Part shown: one piece after another, positions 9,140 through 17,318 of the stretch
How positions within the stretch are numbered: the stretch's first letter is position 1
Layout of the letters: each line of letters begins with the position of its first letter
Source of the DNA: Polynucleobacter sp. AP-Melu-500A-A1
Lineage (GTDB): Bacteria > Pseudomonadota > Gammaproteobacteria > Burkholderiales > Burkholderiaceae
Length of the DNA stretch: 64,000 nucleotides
Direction of reading: 5' to 3'
Assembly: GCF_018882125.1 (NCBI RefSeq)
Contig: NZ_JACVOZ010000002.1
Coordinates: 558,001 to 622,000, forward strand
Made by a program: the position numbers and the translations under genes
The notes under the pieces: model-generated
What the model was told of the DNA's origin: nothing
Database searches by the model: none
Seen by the model: only the letters and a program-made list of their open reading frames with translations

Positions 9140-9322
9140 GTGGTGCCTTATTGCAATGCAATAAAGTTAAACGGGAAACACTAAACGTGTGCTGCCCCCG
9201 CAACGGTAAGTAAATACACCTTTTCCCCAGGATAAAGGTGTCAGGAATCTGAAAAAGCCACTGTGCACGTCAATGCATGGGAAGGCCAGCTTCTGAGATT
9301 TACTAGCCCGGATACCGGCCAA
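9140..9322 (+). ncRNA. Cobalamin riboswitch
   Basis: The conserved blocks of the adenosylcobalamin/B12 riboswitch appear in order. They are GGTGCC (9142-9147), AAACGGGAAACAC, GTGCTGCCCCCGCAACGGTAA, the B12 box GCCACTG (9257-9263) with GGGAAGGCC (9279-9287), and the closing AGCCCGGATACCGGCC (to about 9320). It lies upstream of btuB and the rest of a cobalamin uptake operon, which fits the usual role of shutting uptake off when B12 is plentiful. A TAGAAT box at 9125-9130 could be the -10 and would put the start just before the aptamer. The ends are approximate. Confidence 0.95.
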
Positions 9323-9382
9323 GACAGGTGGAATTTTGCGGACGGGGATCTTCGCGCGCCGATGACAGCGTGCCATCTTCTA

Positions 9383-9453
9383 GTTAGCCGCCCAATTGAC
9401 GCTCGTCTCCTGCTTGTGAAATTCTGTTCGACCTAGCTAACGGGGAAGTTAGC
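9383..9453 (+). promoter_or_regulatory. Possible riboswitch expression platform with competing hairpins
   Basis: Between the aptamer and btuB three copies of one hexamer occur: GTTAGC (9383-9388), its complement GCTAAC (9436-9441) and GTTAGC again (9448-9453). The middle copy can pair with either neighbour but not both. The right-hand choice is a tight hairpin with a GGGGAA loop, ending 26 bases before the btuB ATG. This is the layout of a switch between alternative structures. It is seen directly in the sequence, but its role is inferred and no U-run marks a terminator. Confidence 0.4.
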
Positions 9454-9479
9454 CAGGCAATCGATAACAGAAAGTAGTC

Positions 9480-11447
9480 ATGAAACAATCGCAATCAAAG
9501 CTGCGCATAATGCTGCTCAGCTCAGTCCTGAGCACGGCATTACTCAGCAATCTCACGCAAGCACAAAGCAATTCAAACGTATCGGTTTCGGTAGGACCGA
9601 ACACCATGAACCCAGTCATCGTTACAGCTAATAGAGCGCCAACTGCGGCTAGTAATGTACTAGCTGACTACGACTACATCGGCCCTGAAGAAATTGCTCA
9701 AGCAGGTCAAACCAGCTTAGTAGAGTTATTACAAAGGCAACGTGGTGTTGAGATTTCAAGTTACGGTACAGGCGGATCAATCGCGAGCGTTTTTCTACGC
9801 GGTACGAGTAATGCGCAAAGCTTGGTCCTGATTGATGGAGTTCGGACAGATTCTGGATTTAATGGTGGCCCTAGTTGGCAAGCTATTCCATTAGCCCTGA
9901 TTGATCACATTGAAATTATTTTTGGACCCCAAAGTAGCCTCTATGGCGCAGATGCCATTGGCGGCGTTGTACAAATTTTTACTAAGCAGGGAGACGGTCC
10001 TGCCAAGGTCAGCGTATCGAGTGGCTACGGTACTTATGGCACAACCATTACTGAAGCAAGCATTTATGGCGCAACTGAAGGCGAACAAAAGATTCGCTAC
10101 TCCCTCAGTGCAAGTCAGAATCTATCAATGGGATTTAATACTGTCGCTGATAACAACCCTTGCAACCCCACTACACAATCCAAAAAATCCATTGCCAGAA
10201 ATTGCTTCTATGGTGCCCTACCGACCAATAGAACTGGTTACAGTCAAGACAGCATTACGGGTAGAGCCTCTCAAGAATGGATGCAAGGTCAAGAACTAGG
10301 AGTGCAATTTCTACAAAGTCGCTTGAATAATCAGTACCCAGGTAATGCACCAGGCACTTATGCTCCTGCAACCATGAATAATATTAATGATCTAGGCACC
10401 TATTCCATATATTCCAAAAATCAAGTAACTGAAATCTGGAAGAGTCTTTTGCAAGCCGCTCAGTCCACTGATAATGGTCAGCAGTTAACCCCAACGACAA
10501 ATCCAGTAAATAACACCAAGCAAAATATTTTGACTTGGCAAAACGATATTGCGGTTGGACCGGATTTACTGCAATTCCTGGCTGAGAGAAGATCGCAAAA
10601 CGTTTTCACTAACCAAGTGAACTACAACACGACGTATTTGCCGGAAAACTTTAATCAAACACGTAATACCAATTCGGTAGCCGGTGCCTATCAATTAAAG
10701 CGGGGTGCGCATTTAGCGAACCTTTCACTACGCAATGACAACATCACAGGTTATGGCAGCCAAACCACAGGGGGTGCTGCCTATGGTTACTTCTTCACTA
10801 AAGCTTTCAGGGGAAATATCAACTACAGCACTGGTTTTAGACCTCCCACCTTTAATGACCTGTACTACCCCGGCTATGGCAATCCGTCACTGCAGGCTGA
10901 AAAAAGTCGCAATACTGAGGCCGGACTTCATTATGAAGAAGCTACTTATGAATTACATTTAGTCGGGTATACCAACACGATTACGAACTTGATTCAGTAT
11001 TCCAGTATTGGCTGTCCTCCTGGATACTTTGGTTGCGCTTCAAACGTAGCCAATGCGAAAATCAATGGTGCCTCATTGGGTGCTAGTAAACAATTGGAGA
11101 ACTTCAATCTGAAAGGTTCTTTTGATCAGCAAAATCCCATCAATCAAAATACAGGTTCAGTGCTACTCAAGCGTGCTCGTCAATTTGGCAATGCAGCGGT
11201 GGAATATCGCGCTGGTGCAGTGACAACTGGTGCCGGCGTAACCTTTTCTGGTCAACGTTATGACTACGGCAATACAGGGCTTGGTGGTTATGCCATCTTC
11301 AATCTCTATGCCAACTATGATGTAACAAAAGATTGGAGTATTTTTGGACGCTGGAATAACGTGACTAATAAAGACTATCAATTGACTTACGGATACAACA
11401 CTCCAGGATCTAATATCTATATCGGCGCACGTTACGCCATGAAGTAA
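9480..11447 (+). CDS. btuB: TonB-dependent cobalamin receptor
   Basis: This 655-residue outer-membrane transporter brings cobalamin into the periplasm. The signal peptide covers about residues 1-29 and ends at TQAQS. A TonB-box-like segment NPVIVTANR follows. The plug domain (about 55-165) has the conserved LVLIDGVR and GAVVQIF-type motifs (IGGVVQIFTKQG). The beta barrel runs to the C-terminus, ending GARYAMK. It is the first gene after the B12 riboswitch and is followed 4 bp later by the binding-protein gene, so receptor, binding protein and ABC transporter share one transcript. The substrate assignment rests on the riboswitch and neighbours. Confidence 0.92.
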   Translation: MKQSQSKLRIMLLSSVLSTALLSNLTQAQSNSNVSVSVGPNTMNPVIVTANRAPTAASNVLADYDYIGPEEIAQAGQTSLVELLQRQRGVEISSYGTGGSIASVFLRGTSNAQSLVLIDGVRTDSGFNGGPSWQAIPLALIDHIEIIFGPQSSLYGADAIGGVVQIFTKQGDGPAKVSVSSGYGTYGTTITEASIYGATEGEQKIRYSLSASQNLSMGFNTVADNNPCNPTTQSKKSIARNCFYGALPTNRTGYSQDSITGRASQEWMQGQELGVQFLQSRLNNQYPGNAPGTYAPATMNNINDLGTYSIYSKNQVTEIWKSLLQAAQSTDNGQQLTPTTNPVNNTKQNILTWQNDIAVGPDLLQFLAERRSQNVFTNQVNYNTTYLPENFNQTRNTNSVAGAYQLKRGAHLANLSLRNDNITGYGSQTTGGAAYGYFFTKAFRGNINYSTGFRPPTFNDLYYPGYGNPSLQAEKSRNTEAGLHYEEATYELHLVGYTNTITNLIQYSSIGCPPGYFGCASNVANAKINGASLGASKQLENFNLKGSFDQQNPINQNTGSVLLKRARQFGNAAVEYRAGAVTTGAGVTFSGQRYDYGNTGLGGYAIFNLYANYDVTKDWSIFGRWNNVTNKDYQLTYGYNTPGSNIYIGARYAMK

Positions 11448-11451
11448 TGCT

Positions 11452-12345
11452 ATGAAATACACAACACTCGCTCAGTCATCATTCAAAATAGGTTTGGGTG
11501 TAGTGTTGTGTGGATTTTTAGCCCTTGCACAAGCAGCTATAGAAGTAAGTGATGATCGCGGTAAGACCCTCGTCTTTAAAAATCCTCCGCAACGTTTAAT
11601 CAGTCTTTTGCCATCGCTTACCGAATCGATTTGCGCTCTTGGTAAATGCAGCAATCTGGTAGGAATTGATCGCTTCTCGAATTGGCCTATCTCACTACAA
11701 ACACTGCCAAAGCTGGGTGGTATTAGCGATAGCAATTTAGAAGGCATCGTGCAACTCAAACCTGACTTAGTGCTAGTCGATAGATCCTCTCCCATCATTG
11801 CGCGTCTTGAAGGCCTGCACATCCCCGTGATGGCTTTTGATATCAAGAACATGGCAGATGAGGAGCGCGCCCTTAAAAAAATGGATCTCGCCTTGGGAAG
11901 CAATGAATCTGACAGAGTCTGGAAACAGATCCAAGCAGAGATTACCCGCGCCAATAAACAACTAGATGGCTCTCAAAAAAATATGCGCGTGTATTTCGAG
12001 GTTAACTCTGCGCCTTATGCTGCTGGTCGAACTTCTTTTATTGGCGAACTGTTAACCAGACTTGAGCTTTACAACATCATTCCCGAATCCCTTGGCGCTT
12101 TCCCAAAAATTAATCCTGAATTTGTAGTGCAAGCAAAACCTGAAATCATCATGCTTAGCGAAACCAGGCTTCCTGATATTAAAAAACGTCCTGGTTGGGG
12201 CGCAATTCCAGCAATCGCACAGAATCGCATTTGCGCCTTTAATAAAGAGCAGAGTGACATTCTAGTAAGACCAGGACCAAGAATGGGACAGGCAGCGCTC
12301 ATACTTTCGGAATGTATTGCAGAAAAAGTATCATTGAATAAGTGA
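11452..12345 (+). CDS. btuF: Periplasmic cobalamin-binding protein (BtuF-like)
   Basis: This 297-residue class III periplasmic binding protein has a signal peptide at about 1-29 (FLALAQAA). The BtuF/FhuD-type fold then runs from RLISLLPSLTESICALG through the long central helix to RPGPRMGQAALILSECI. It would capture cobalamin released from BtuB and deliver it to BtuC. It starts 4 bp after btuB and overlaps btuC by 4 bp, which indicates translational coupling. Haem or siderophore binders share this fold. The riboswitch favours cobalamin. Confidence 0.88.
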   Translation: MKYTTLAQSSFKIGLGVVLCGFLALAQAAIEVSDDRGKTLVFKNPPQRLISLLPSLTESICALGKCSNLVGIDRFSNWPISLQTLPKLGGISDSNLEGIVQLKPDLVLVDRSSPIIARLEGLHIPVMAFDIKNMADEERALKKMDLALGSNESDRVWKQIQAEITRANKQLDGSQKNMRVYFEVNSAPYAAGRTSFIGELLTRLELYNIIPESLGAFPKINPEFVVQAKPEIIMLSETRLPDIKKRPGWGAIPAIAQNRICAFNKEQSDILVRPGPRMGQAALILSECIAEKVSLNK

Positions 12346-13325
12346 TGCCATCCAATCAACTTCCTTTAAAGCTACTCATTCTGCTGGGCTTAAGTGCTGT
12401 GCTGATTGCGCTAGGTAGTATTTTAGGAAGTACGGGCGTAGATTGGCATTTTGCAGATGCAAACCGCATCATTCTATTTGAAATCCGCCTACCGAGATCG
12501 ATTGGCGCCTATCTTGCTGGAGCATTACTGGGCTTAGCGGGTGCAATCGCCCAAAGCTTATTTCGCAATCCTTTAGCGGATCCCTATTTGTTAGGAAGCG
12601 CCTCTGGAGCACTTCTAGGAGTAGGCATTATTCTCTGCCTCTCCTACGTTGGTGAGTCTTCCATCATTAGCTTGATTGGCATCAATGGAGGTGCATTTGC
12701 CGGAGCTTTGCTCGGAGTGTTGGCTGCCCTCTTATTGGCAGGCGGATATAAAAGTTCATTGCGTTTACTCCTTTCAGGGGTAGTCATTGGCGTGATCTTT
12801 GGTGCTGCAAATTCTTTACTCACGTTTGTACGTCCGGATTTATATCAAAGCCTTCAATCATTCATGTTGGGTAACACTGCGTTACTTACTTGGAATGCGG
12901 TACTCATCATGGGAATGGCATTGTCTCTCTGTGTACTCCTCACTCTATTGCTCAGCCCTGTACTGAGCGCACTCTCTCTTGGAGAAAACACTGCGCGCAC
13001 TCTGGGACTTCCCCTTGATCAACTGAGACTTTTATTAATTAGCATCTTGGCTCTGGCTACTGGATTTGCAGTGGCCCAAACCGGTTTAATTGCATTTGTA
13101 GGATTAGCTGCCCCTCATTTAGTACGTCATATTTCTGGTGGGCGTCAACGTGCCCAACTCATCCTCTCCACCATCTCTGGCGGCATTTTGCTCTTAGGTT
13201 CTGATTTGCTGGCGCGCAGTATTTTTGCCCCACTGGAAATTCCCGTGGGTATTGTTACCGCGGTACTTGGAGGCAGCTACCTTCTCTTTCTCTTACGTCG
13301 CGGCCAGATCGGAATGAAGAAATGA
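12342..13325 (+). CDS. btuC: Cobalamin ABC transporter permease
   Basis: This 327-residue FecCD/BtuC-type permease has about ten membrane helices. Diagnostic segments are FEIRLPRSIGAYLAGALLGLAGAIAQSLFRNPLADPYLLGSASGA near the N-terminus. In the C-terminal half are GLIAFVGLAAPHLVRHISGG and the loop PLEIPVGIVTAVLGGSYLLFLL. A homodimer would form the inner-membrane channel for cobalamin together with the ATPase that follows. Its start overlaps the binding-protein stop, and its stop overlaps the ATPase start by 4 bp. Confidence 0.93.
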   Translation: MMPSNQLPLKLLILLGLSAVLIALGSILGSTGVDWHFADANRIILFEIRLPRSIGAYLAGALLGLAGAIAQSLFRNPLADPYLLGSASGALLGVGIILCLSYVGESSIISLIGINGGAFAGALLGVLAALLLAGGYKSSLRLLLSGVVIGVIFGAANSLLTFVRPDLYQSLQSFMLGNTALLTWNAVLIMGMALSLCVLLTLLLSPVLSALSLGENTARTLGLPLDQLRLLLISILALATGFAVAQTGLIAFVGLAAPHLVRHISGGRQRAQLILSTISGGILLLGSDLLARSIFAPLEIPVGIVTAVLGGSYLLFLLRRGQIGMKK

Positions 13326-14080
13326 AACTTCAAGATCTGAGCGTATACCGCGGCCCTTGTGAAGTGCTGCGTAATCTCTCCATTGAAATACCAAAGGGGA
13401 AATGGACCAGCATTATTGGCCCTAATGGTGCAGGAAAATCTTCCCTCCTTCAGGGAATGACTAATATTCTGCCCATCAAGGGTCAGATCAGCATTGAGGG
13501 TGTCGATATACAAACACTCAGTAGTAAACAACGCGCAAGATCAATGGCCTGGCTAGCTCAAAATAATGATGCCGCAGAAGAATTTAGCGAGTTGACTGTT
13601 TACGATACCGTCATGTTGGGACGCATTCCTCATCAGGGTTGGCTGCATTTGCCAAGCCATCATGACCATCATGTTGTTCAGCAATCATTACTCAAAACCC
13701 ATACTCAATCTATTGCCACACGATTCCTACATGAACTATCGGGAGGAGAAAAGCAGCGTGTTTTACTCGCTCGCTTGTTAGCAGTGGAAGCCGATATTTT
13801 GCTGATGGATGAGCCATTAACGAACCTGGATCCGCCTCATCAAGCCGACTGGCTGATTTGGCAAAGAGAACTACTATCCCAAGGCAAAACCTTGGTGACC
13901 GTCTTACATGAAATTCAATATGCCCTCAGGGCTGATCATCTGGTCATGATCAAACAAGGAATGCTCCATTTTGAGGGTGCTAGCAATGATCCAGAAACTC
14001 ACCAAGCCTTAATCGCCCTTTTTGAGGGTCGCATTCGCCTAGAAAAGCTTGGGAATGAATGGGTTAGCCTTCCCGCCTGA
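13322..14080 (+). CDS. btuD: Cobalamin ABC transporter ATPase
   Basis: This 252-residue ABC ATPase powers the BtuC permease. Walker A is GPNGAGKSS (about 36-44), the signature is LSGGEKQRVLLARLL (about 139-153), and Walker B is DILLMDEP (about 158-165). The switch histidine is in VLHEIQYALR. The ATG overlaps the btuC stop. It is the last gene of the riboswitch-controlled operon. No cobalamin adenosyltransferase or corrinoid remodelling gene is present next to it, so the operon is for uptake only. Confidence 0.92.
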   Translation: MKLQDLSVYRGPCEVLRNLSIEIPKGKWTSIIGPNGAGKSSLLQGMTNILPIKGQISIEGVDIQTLSSKQRARSMAWLAQNNDAAEEFSELTVYDTVMLGRIPHQGWLHLPSHHDHHVVQQSLLKTHTQSIATRFLHELSGGEKQRVLLARLLAVEADILLMDEPLTNLDPPHQADWLIWQRELLSQGKTLVTVLHEIQYALRADHLVMIKQGMLHFEGASNDPETHQALIALFEGRIRLEKLGNEWVSLPA

Positions 14081-14102
14081 AAAGCGCCCCATTCTGGCTT
14101 TT
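14080..14102 (+). terminator. Possible terminator of the btu operon
   Basis: AAAAGC and GCTTTT pair across an 11-base loop immediately after the btuD stop codon, ending in TTTTCC. The stem is short (6 bp) but correctly placed to end the cobalamin operon before the small coiled-coil gene. Confidence 0.45.
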
Positions 14103-14122
14103 CCTGAGGCTACAATGCCAAT

Positions 14123-14410
14123 ATGAACGAGTTAAATACACTAGCCCCAAGTCATAACAGTGCCGCCCTGGACGCTGCAAATGCATCCGTTAAACGCTTG
14201 GCTGACAAAGTTCAATTAATTACTGAAGCCGTTAAAAATCTGCATCAAAACCGCACTCAGCTTGAGGGCAAAATCGAGGATGCTCAAAAACGTATTCAAC
14301 ATATTCTGAGTCGCTTACCAGAGCAAAGTGATGGGCGCCAAATGAATCTACTGAGTGAAGCTATTCCACCGAACAACATAGAGGATGATAGTGAGCCAAC
14401 AACGCATTGA
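14123..14410 (+). CDS. Small coiled-coil protein upstream of zapA
   Basis: This 95-residue soluble protein consists of one predicted coiled coil (about 15-70: ANASVKRLADKVQLITEAVK, then LHQNRTQLEGKIEDAQKRI). An acidic, disordered tail follows. In betaproteobacteria a short coiled-coil protein of the DUF904/TIGR02449, ZapB-like kind commonly precedes zapA. A role at the division ring with ZapA is inferred from this position and the 20-bp overlap with zapA. No catalytic motif is visible. Confidence 0.7.
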   Translation: MNELNTLAPSHNSAALDAANASVKRLADKVQLITEAVKNLHQNRTQLEGKIEDAQKRIQHILSRLPEQSDGRQMNLLSEAIPPNNIEDDSEPTTH

Positions 14411-14744
14411 AGTAACTCTCGCTGGCCAAAAAATTACCCTGGCTACCAGTACAGAGCATGAACCATTACTCCGCGCAGCTTGCGTGCTCGTGGACGAGCA
14501 AATCAAATTAGCAATTGGTGGTGGTAATCGAAGCATTGAGCGGGCCAGTATGATGGCGGCCCTCACCATTGCTGGCGATCTCATCAAATTACAAAATTCA
14601 CAATCGCAACAGAGTCCTTCTTCAAATGTAAGTGCAGATGAGGTTTCACGACTTCATGCGGAAATCCGCGCGCTTGAAGATCAAGTAGATACTTTGATGC
14701 AAACCCTTTCCCTGCCTGGTTCGCCAAGGCCAATAGTTCCTTGA
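14391..14744 (+). CDS. zapA: Cell division protein ZapA
   Basis: This protein of about 117 residues has the ZapA head domain (QRIEVTLAGQKITLATSTEHEPLLRAACVLVDEQI) followed by a long coiled-coil tail (about 60-110). It binds FtsZ and bundles its filaments at midcell. A GAGG ribosome binding site at 14381-14384 abuts the ATG at 14385 and is 6 bases before the GTG at 14391, so the GTG start (MSQQRIEV) is preferred. Its end overlaps the predicted 5' end of 6S RNA, the usual zapA-ssrS arrangement. Confidence 0.9.
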   Translation: MSQQRIEVTLAGQKITLATSTEHEPLLRAACVLVDEQIKLAIGGGNRSIERASMMAALTIAGDLIKLQNSQSQQSPSSNVSADEVSRLHAEIRALEDQVDTLMQTLSLPGSPRPIVP

Positions 14745-14924
14745 ACCGATGCGCAAGCATCCGGAACGATCTTTACCTTGCGGGCGTGAGCGCTTCGAAA
14801 GTTCACAGTGCCAGCCTCGAGCTGGTCACTCCCTGAGCCTCTTAATGCACCCAAAGCAGAGTAGCCGTTCCACCTTGAACCTTAGGGTTCAGGATGACGG
14901 CCTAGCGGCCAAGGCGGGGAATCC
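14720..14924 (+). ncRNA. ssrS: 6S RNA
   Basis: The 3' part has the hallmark CACCTTGAACC, then a GGGTTCAGGAT partner, GGCCTAGCGGCC and final GGGGAATCC, closely matching the 3' end of E. coli 6S RNA. The 5' arm CGCCAAGGCC (14722-14731) pairs with GGCCAAGGCG (14907-14916) except for an internal A-A pair of mismatches, giving the long closing stem around a central bubble. 6S RNA mimics an open promoter and sequesters housekeeping RNA polymerase in stationary phase. The position directly after zapA is conserved. The 5' end is approximate and appears to begin within the last codons of zapA. Confidence 0.88.
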
Positions 14925-15743
14925 TTGTTACTAAGTGATATTGCCGTATTGCTGTTATGCGGCAGTATCTCAGGATTTTTAGCGGGTCTTCTAGGAATCG
15001 GTGGCGGCATGATCTTGGTGCCCTTCATGATCCTAGTCTTTAATCATCTGAACTTTGAACCTAATCTCATTGTGCATATGGCAATTGCCTCTGGTATGGC
15101 AACCACTGTGTTTACATCACTCTCTGCCATTTGGGCGCATCATAAAAATAGCTCAATTGATTGGAGTTTAGTAAAGTCACTCAGCCCAGGTTTAGTCATT
15201 GGCAGCCTCATTGGCGGGAGCGAAATTTTTGAGGCCCTGGATACTTCCTGGCTATCTCTCTTTTTTGCCGTCTTTATCGTCTACACATCGATTCAAATGA
15301 TTATTAATAAAAAGCCCAAACCTGGTAGAGATTTACCTGGCTCGCTTGGCTTATTTTCATTTGGCGCTTTTGCGGGCACCCTCTCTAGCCTCTTGGGTGC
15401 AGGTGGCGCATTTGTGAATGTACCCTTCATGCTTTGGTGTAACGTCAAACCCCATATAGCGATGGCAAGTTCCTCTGGTTTAGGATTTCCGATTGCAGTG
15501 GCAGCAACCATTGGCTATATGTATGGTAGTTGGAGCCACCCCAATCTTCCGCCAGGATCATTAGGCTTTGTATACGTGCCGGCAGTGGCTTGTATCGTCG
15601 TGGTGAGTATTTTTACTGCTCCATTGGGTGCTAAGATGGCCGGCAAATTGAATGTCGCTCAGTTAAAGAGAGTCTTTGGGGTGATGTTATTTGTCATTGC
15701 GGCTTTCATGTTTAACGAAAGCCGCAAAGCATTTGGTTTCTAG
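14925..15743 (+). CDS. TauE/SafE family sulfite/sulfonate exporter-like protein
   Basis: This 272-residue membrane protein of the TSUP family has about eight helices. Both family repeats are visible: GFLAGLLGIGGGMILVPFMI near the N-terminus and GTLSSLLGAGGAFVNVPFM in the second half. Members export sulfite, sulfoacetate or related small anions, and the substrate here is not predictable. The first usable codon is a TTG at 14925, exactly where the 6S RNA ends. Another TTG lies at 14937 but no ATG upstream of the first conserved helix, so a TTG start is likely. It may be co-transcribed with ssrS. Confidence 0.85.
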   Translation: MLLSDIAVLLLCGSISGFLAGLLGIGGGMILVPFMILVFNHLNFEPNLIVHMAIASGMATTVFTSLSAIWAHHKNSSIDWSLVKSLSPGLVIGSLIGGSEIFEALDTSWLSLFFAVFIVYTSIQMIINKKPKPGRDLPGSLGLFSFGAFAGTLSSLLGAGGAFVNVPFMLWCNVKPHIAMASSSGLGFPIAVAATIGYMYGSWSHPNLPPGSLGFVYVPAVACIVVVSIFTAPLGAKMAGKLNVAQLKRVFGVMLFVIAAFMFNESRKAFGF

Positions 15744-15750
15744 CTACGAC

Positions 15751-17274
15751 TTACTTCGTATATTGCTCTCGCAAAATATTCTTTTGAACTTTACCCATCG
15801 CATTGCGAGGTAAGTCAGCAACAATTTCTAAGCGCTTAGGAATTTTGAAATTGGCAATTTGTGATTTCAGAGTGGCGATCATGGCATCAGCATTGAGCTG
15901 AGCACCAGCCTTAGGTACGACTACCGCCATCACTGCTTCACCAAAATCTGGATGCGGGATACCAATAACAGCACTCTCGTCTACGCCATCCATATCATCA
16001 ATAAAGCCTTCGATTTCTTTAGGATAGACGTTATATCCACCAGAAATAATCAGATCCTTACTACGACCAACAATGCATAAGTACTCTTGAGGTGCTTTGC
16101 CGCCATTGGCATCTCCACCCCAGCGGCCAACGTCGCCAGTCTTAAACCAACCATCTTTGGTGAACTCTTCAGCAGTCTTCTCTGGCATACGCCAGTAACC
16201 TTTAAATACGTTCGGTCCTTTAACTTGAATGCTACCGATTTCATTGACCTTGCATGGCTTGTTATCTTCACCTACTACGCGCACCTTAACTCCTGGCAGC
16301 GGCAAACCCACTGAGCCACCGACACGGCTCCCCTTGTAGGGATTAGAAACGAGCATCACGGTTTCGCTCATGCCATAACGCTCCAGAATGGGCTGACCAA
16401 TCACCTCTTTAAATGTATTAAAGGTTTCTGTTAGTAGTGGCGCAGAACCTGAAATGAATAAACGCATATTCCGAGTCACTTGCTTCGTAAAACCTTTATC
16501 TGCCAATAATCGAACATAGAATGTTGGCACCCCCATCATGACCGTTGACTTAGGCATATGCTTAATTAACTGAGCAGTATCTAAGCGAGGCAACCAAATC
16601 ATCTTACTGCCATTAATGAGTGCGCCATGCGCTGCCACAAACAAACCATGCACGTGGAAGATAGGCAATGCATGCAAGAGCACATCACCTTTTATCCAAC
16701 CCCAGAACTTTTGCAAAACCTGAGCATTGCTACCCAGATTTTTATGTGTCAACATGGCGCCCTTACTGCGGCCAGTTGTTCCAGAGGTATACAGAATGGC
16801 CGCGAGGTCATCATCCTTAGCAGGCACCGTTTTAAATGTGTCACTAAGACTACCAGCGCGCTCTAACAAGTTGCCTGTGCGATCATCATCTAAAGTAAAT
16901 ACATGCTTAGTACCTGCTTTAAAAGCAACCTTAGAGACCCATGAGAAATTCTTGCTACTACACACCACAACTGCCGGTTCCGCATTCTCAAGAAAGTATT
17001 GAATTTCTGCAGCTTGGTAAGCGGTATTGAGAGGTAAATAGACATAGCCCGCGCGAATCGTTGCCAGGTATAAAAAAAGTGCCTCCGGTGATTTTTCAAC
17101 CTGAACCGCTACCCTAGAGCCAGCTGGAAGCTTAAGACCCTTAAGCAGGTTCGCCATTTTTGCAGTGGCTCGCTCAAGATCACTCCATGAGTAATACAAA
17201 CCATCGTGCGTTTCAAGAGCGCATGCTTTTTTATCTTTTGGAAAACCTTTTTCCAATAGGGAATATAAATTCAT
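15751..17274 (-). CDS. matB: Malonyl-CoA synthetase (acyl-CoA ligase)
   Basis: This 507-residue ANL-superfamily ligase forms malonyl-CoA from malonate, ATP and CoA. The AMP-binding P-loop ILYTSGTTGRSKGAML lies near 160-175, the A5 motif YGMSETVM near 300, and the A8 hinge motif near 400. The C-terminal PRNAMGKVQKNILR carries the catalytic lysine. Assignment to MatB rather than another acyl-CoA ligase relies on length, on the family's AILYTSGTTGRSKGA style and above all on the malonyl-CoA decarboxylase gene two positions upstream on the same strand. Confidence 0.88.
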   Translation of the reverse strand: MNLYSLLEKGFPKDKKACALETHDGLYYSWSDLERATAKMANLLKGLKLPAGSRVAVQVEKSPEALFLYLATIRAGYVYLPLNTAYQAAEIQYFLENAEPAVVVCSSKNFSWVSKVAFKAGTKHVFTLDDDRTGNLLERAGSLSDTFKTVPAKDDDLAAILYTSGTTGRSKGAMLTHKNLGSNAQVLQKFWGWIKGDVLLHALPIFHVHGLFVAAHGALINGSKMIWLPRLDTAQLIKHMPKSTVMMGVPTFYVRLLADKGFTKQVTRNMRLFISGSAPLLTETFNTFKEVIGQPILERYGMSETVMLVSNPYKGSRVGGSVGLPLPGVKVRVVGEDNKPCKVNEIGSIQVKGPNVFKGYWRMPEKTAEEFTKDGWFKTGDVGRWGGDANGGKAPQEYLCIVGRSKDLIISGGYNVYPKEIEGFIDDMDGVDESAVIGIPHPDFGEAVMAVVVPKAGAQLNADAMIATLKSQIANFKIPKRLEIVADLPRNAMGKVQKNILREQYTK

Positions 17275-17318
17275 TAGAGTCTCAAACCAAACTTAATCAT
17301 GTTAAAAAATATTTACTC

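Noticed and set aside
9167..9376. Minus-strand 69-codon open frame opposite the cobalamin riboswitch
   Set aside because: The region is fully explained by the conserved riboswitch, and the predicted peptide has no family features.
14749..14934. Plus-strand 61-codon open frame after zapA
   Set aside because: It lies inside the 6S RNA, whose structure and conserved 3' end explain the sequence.
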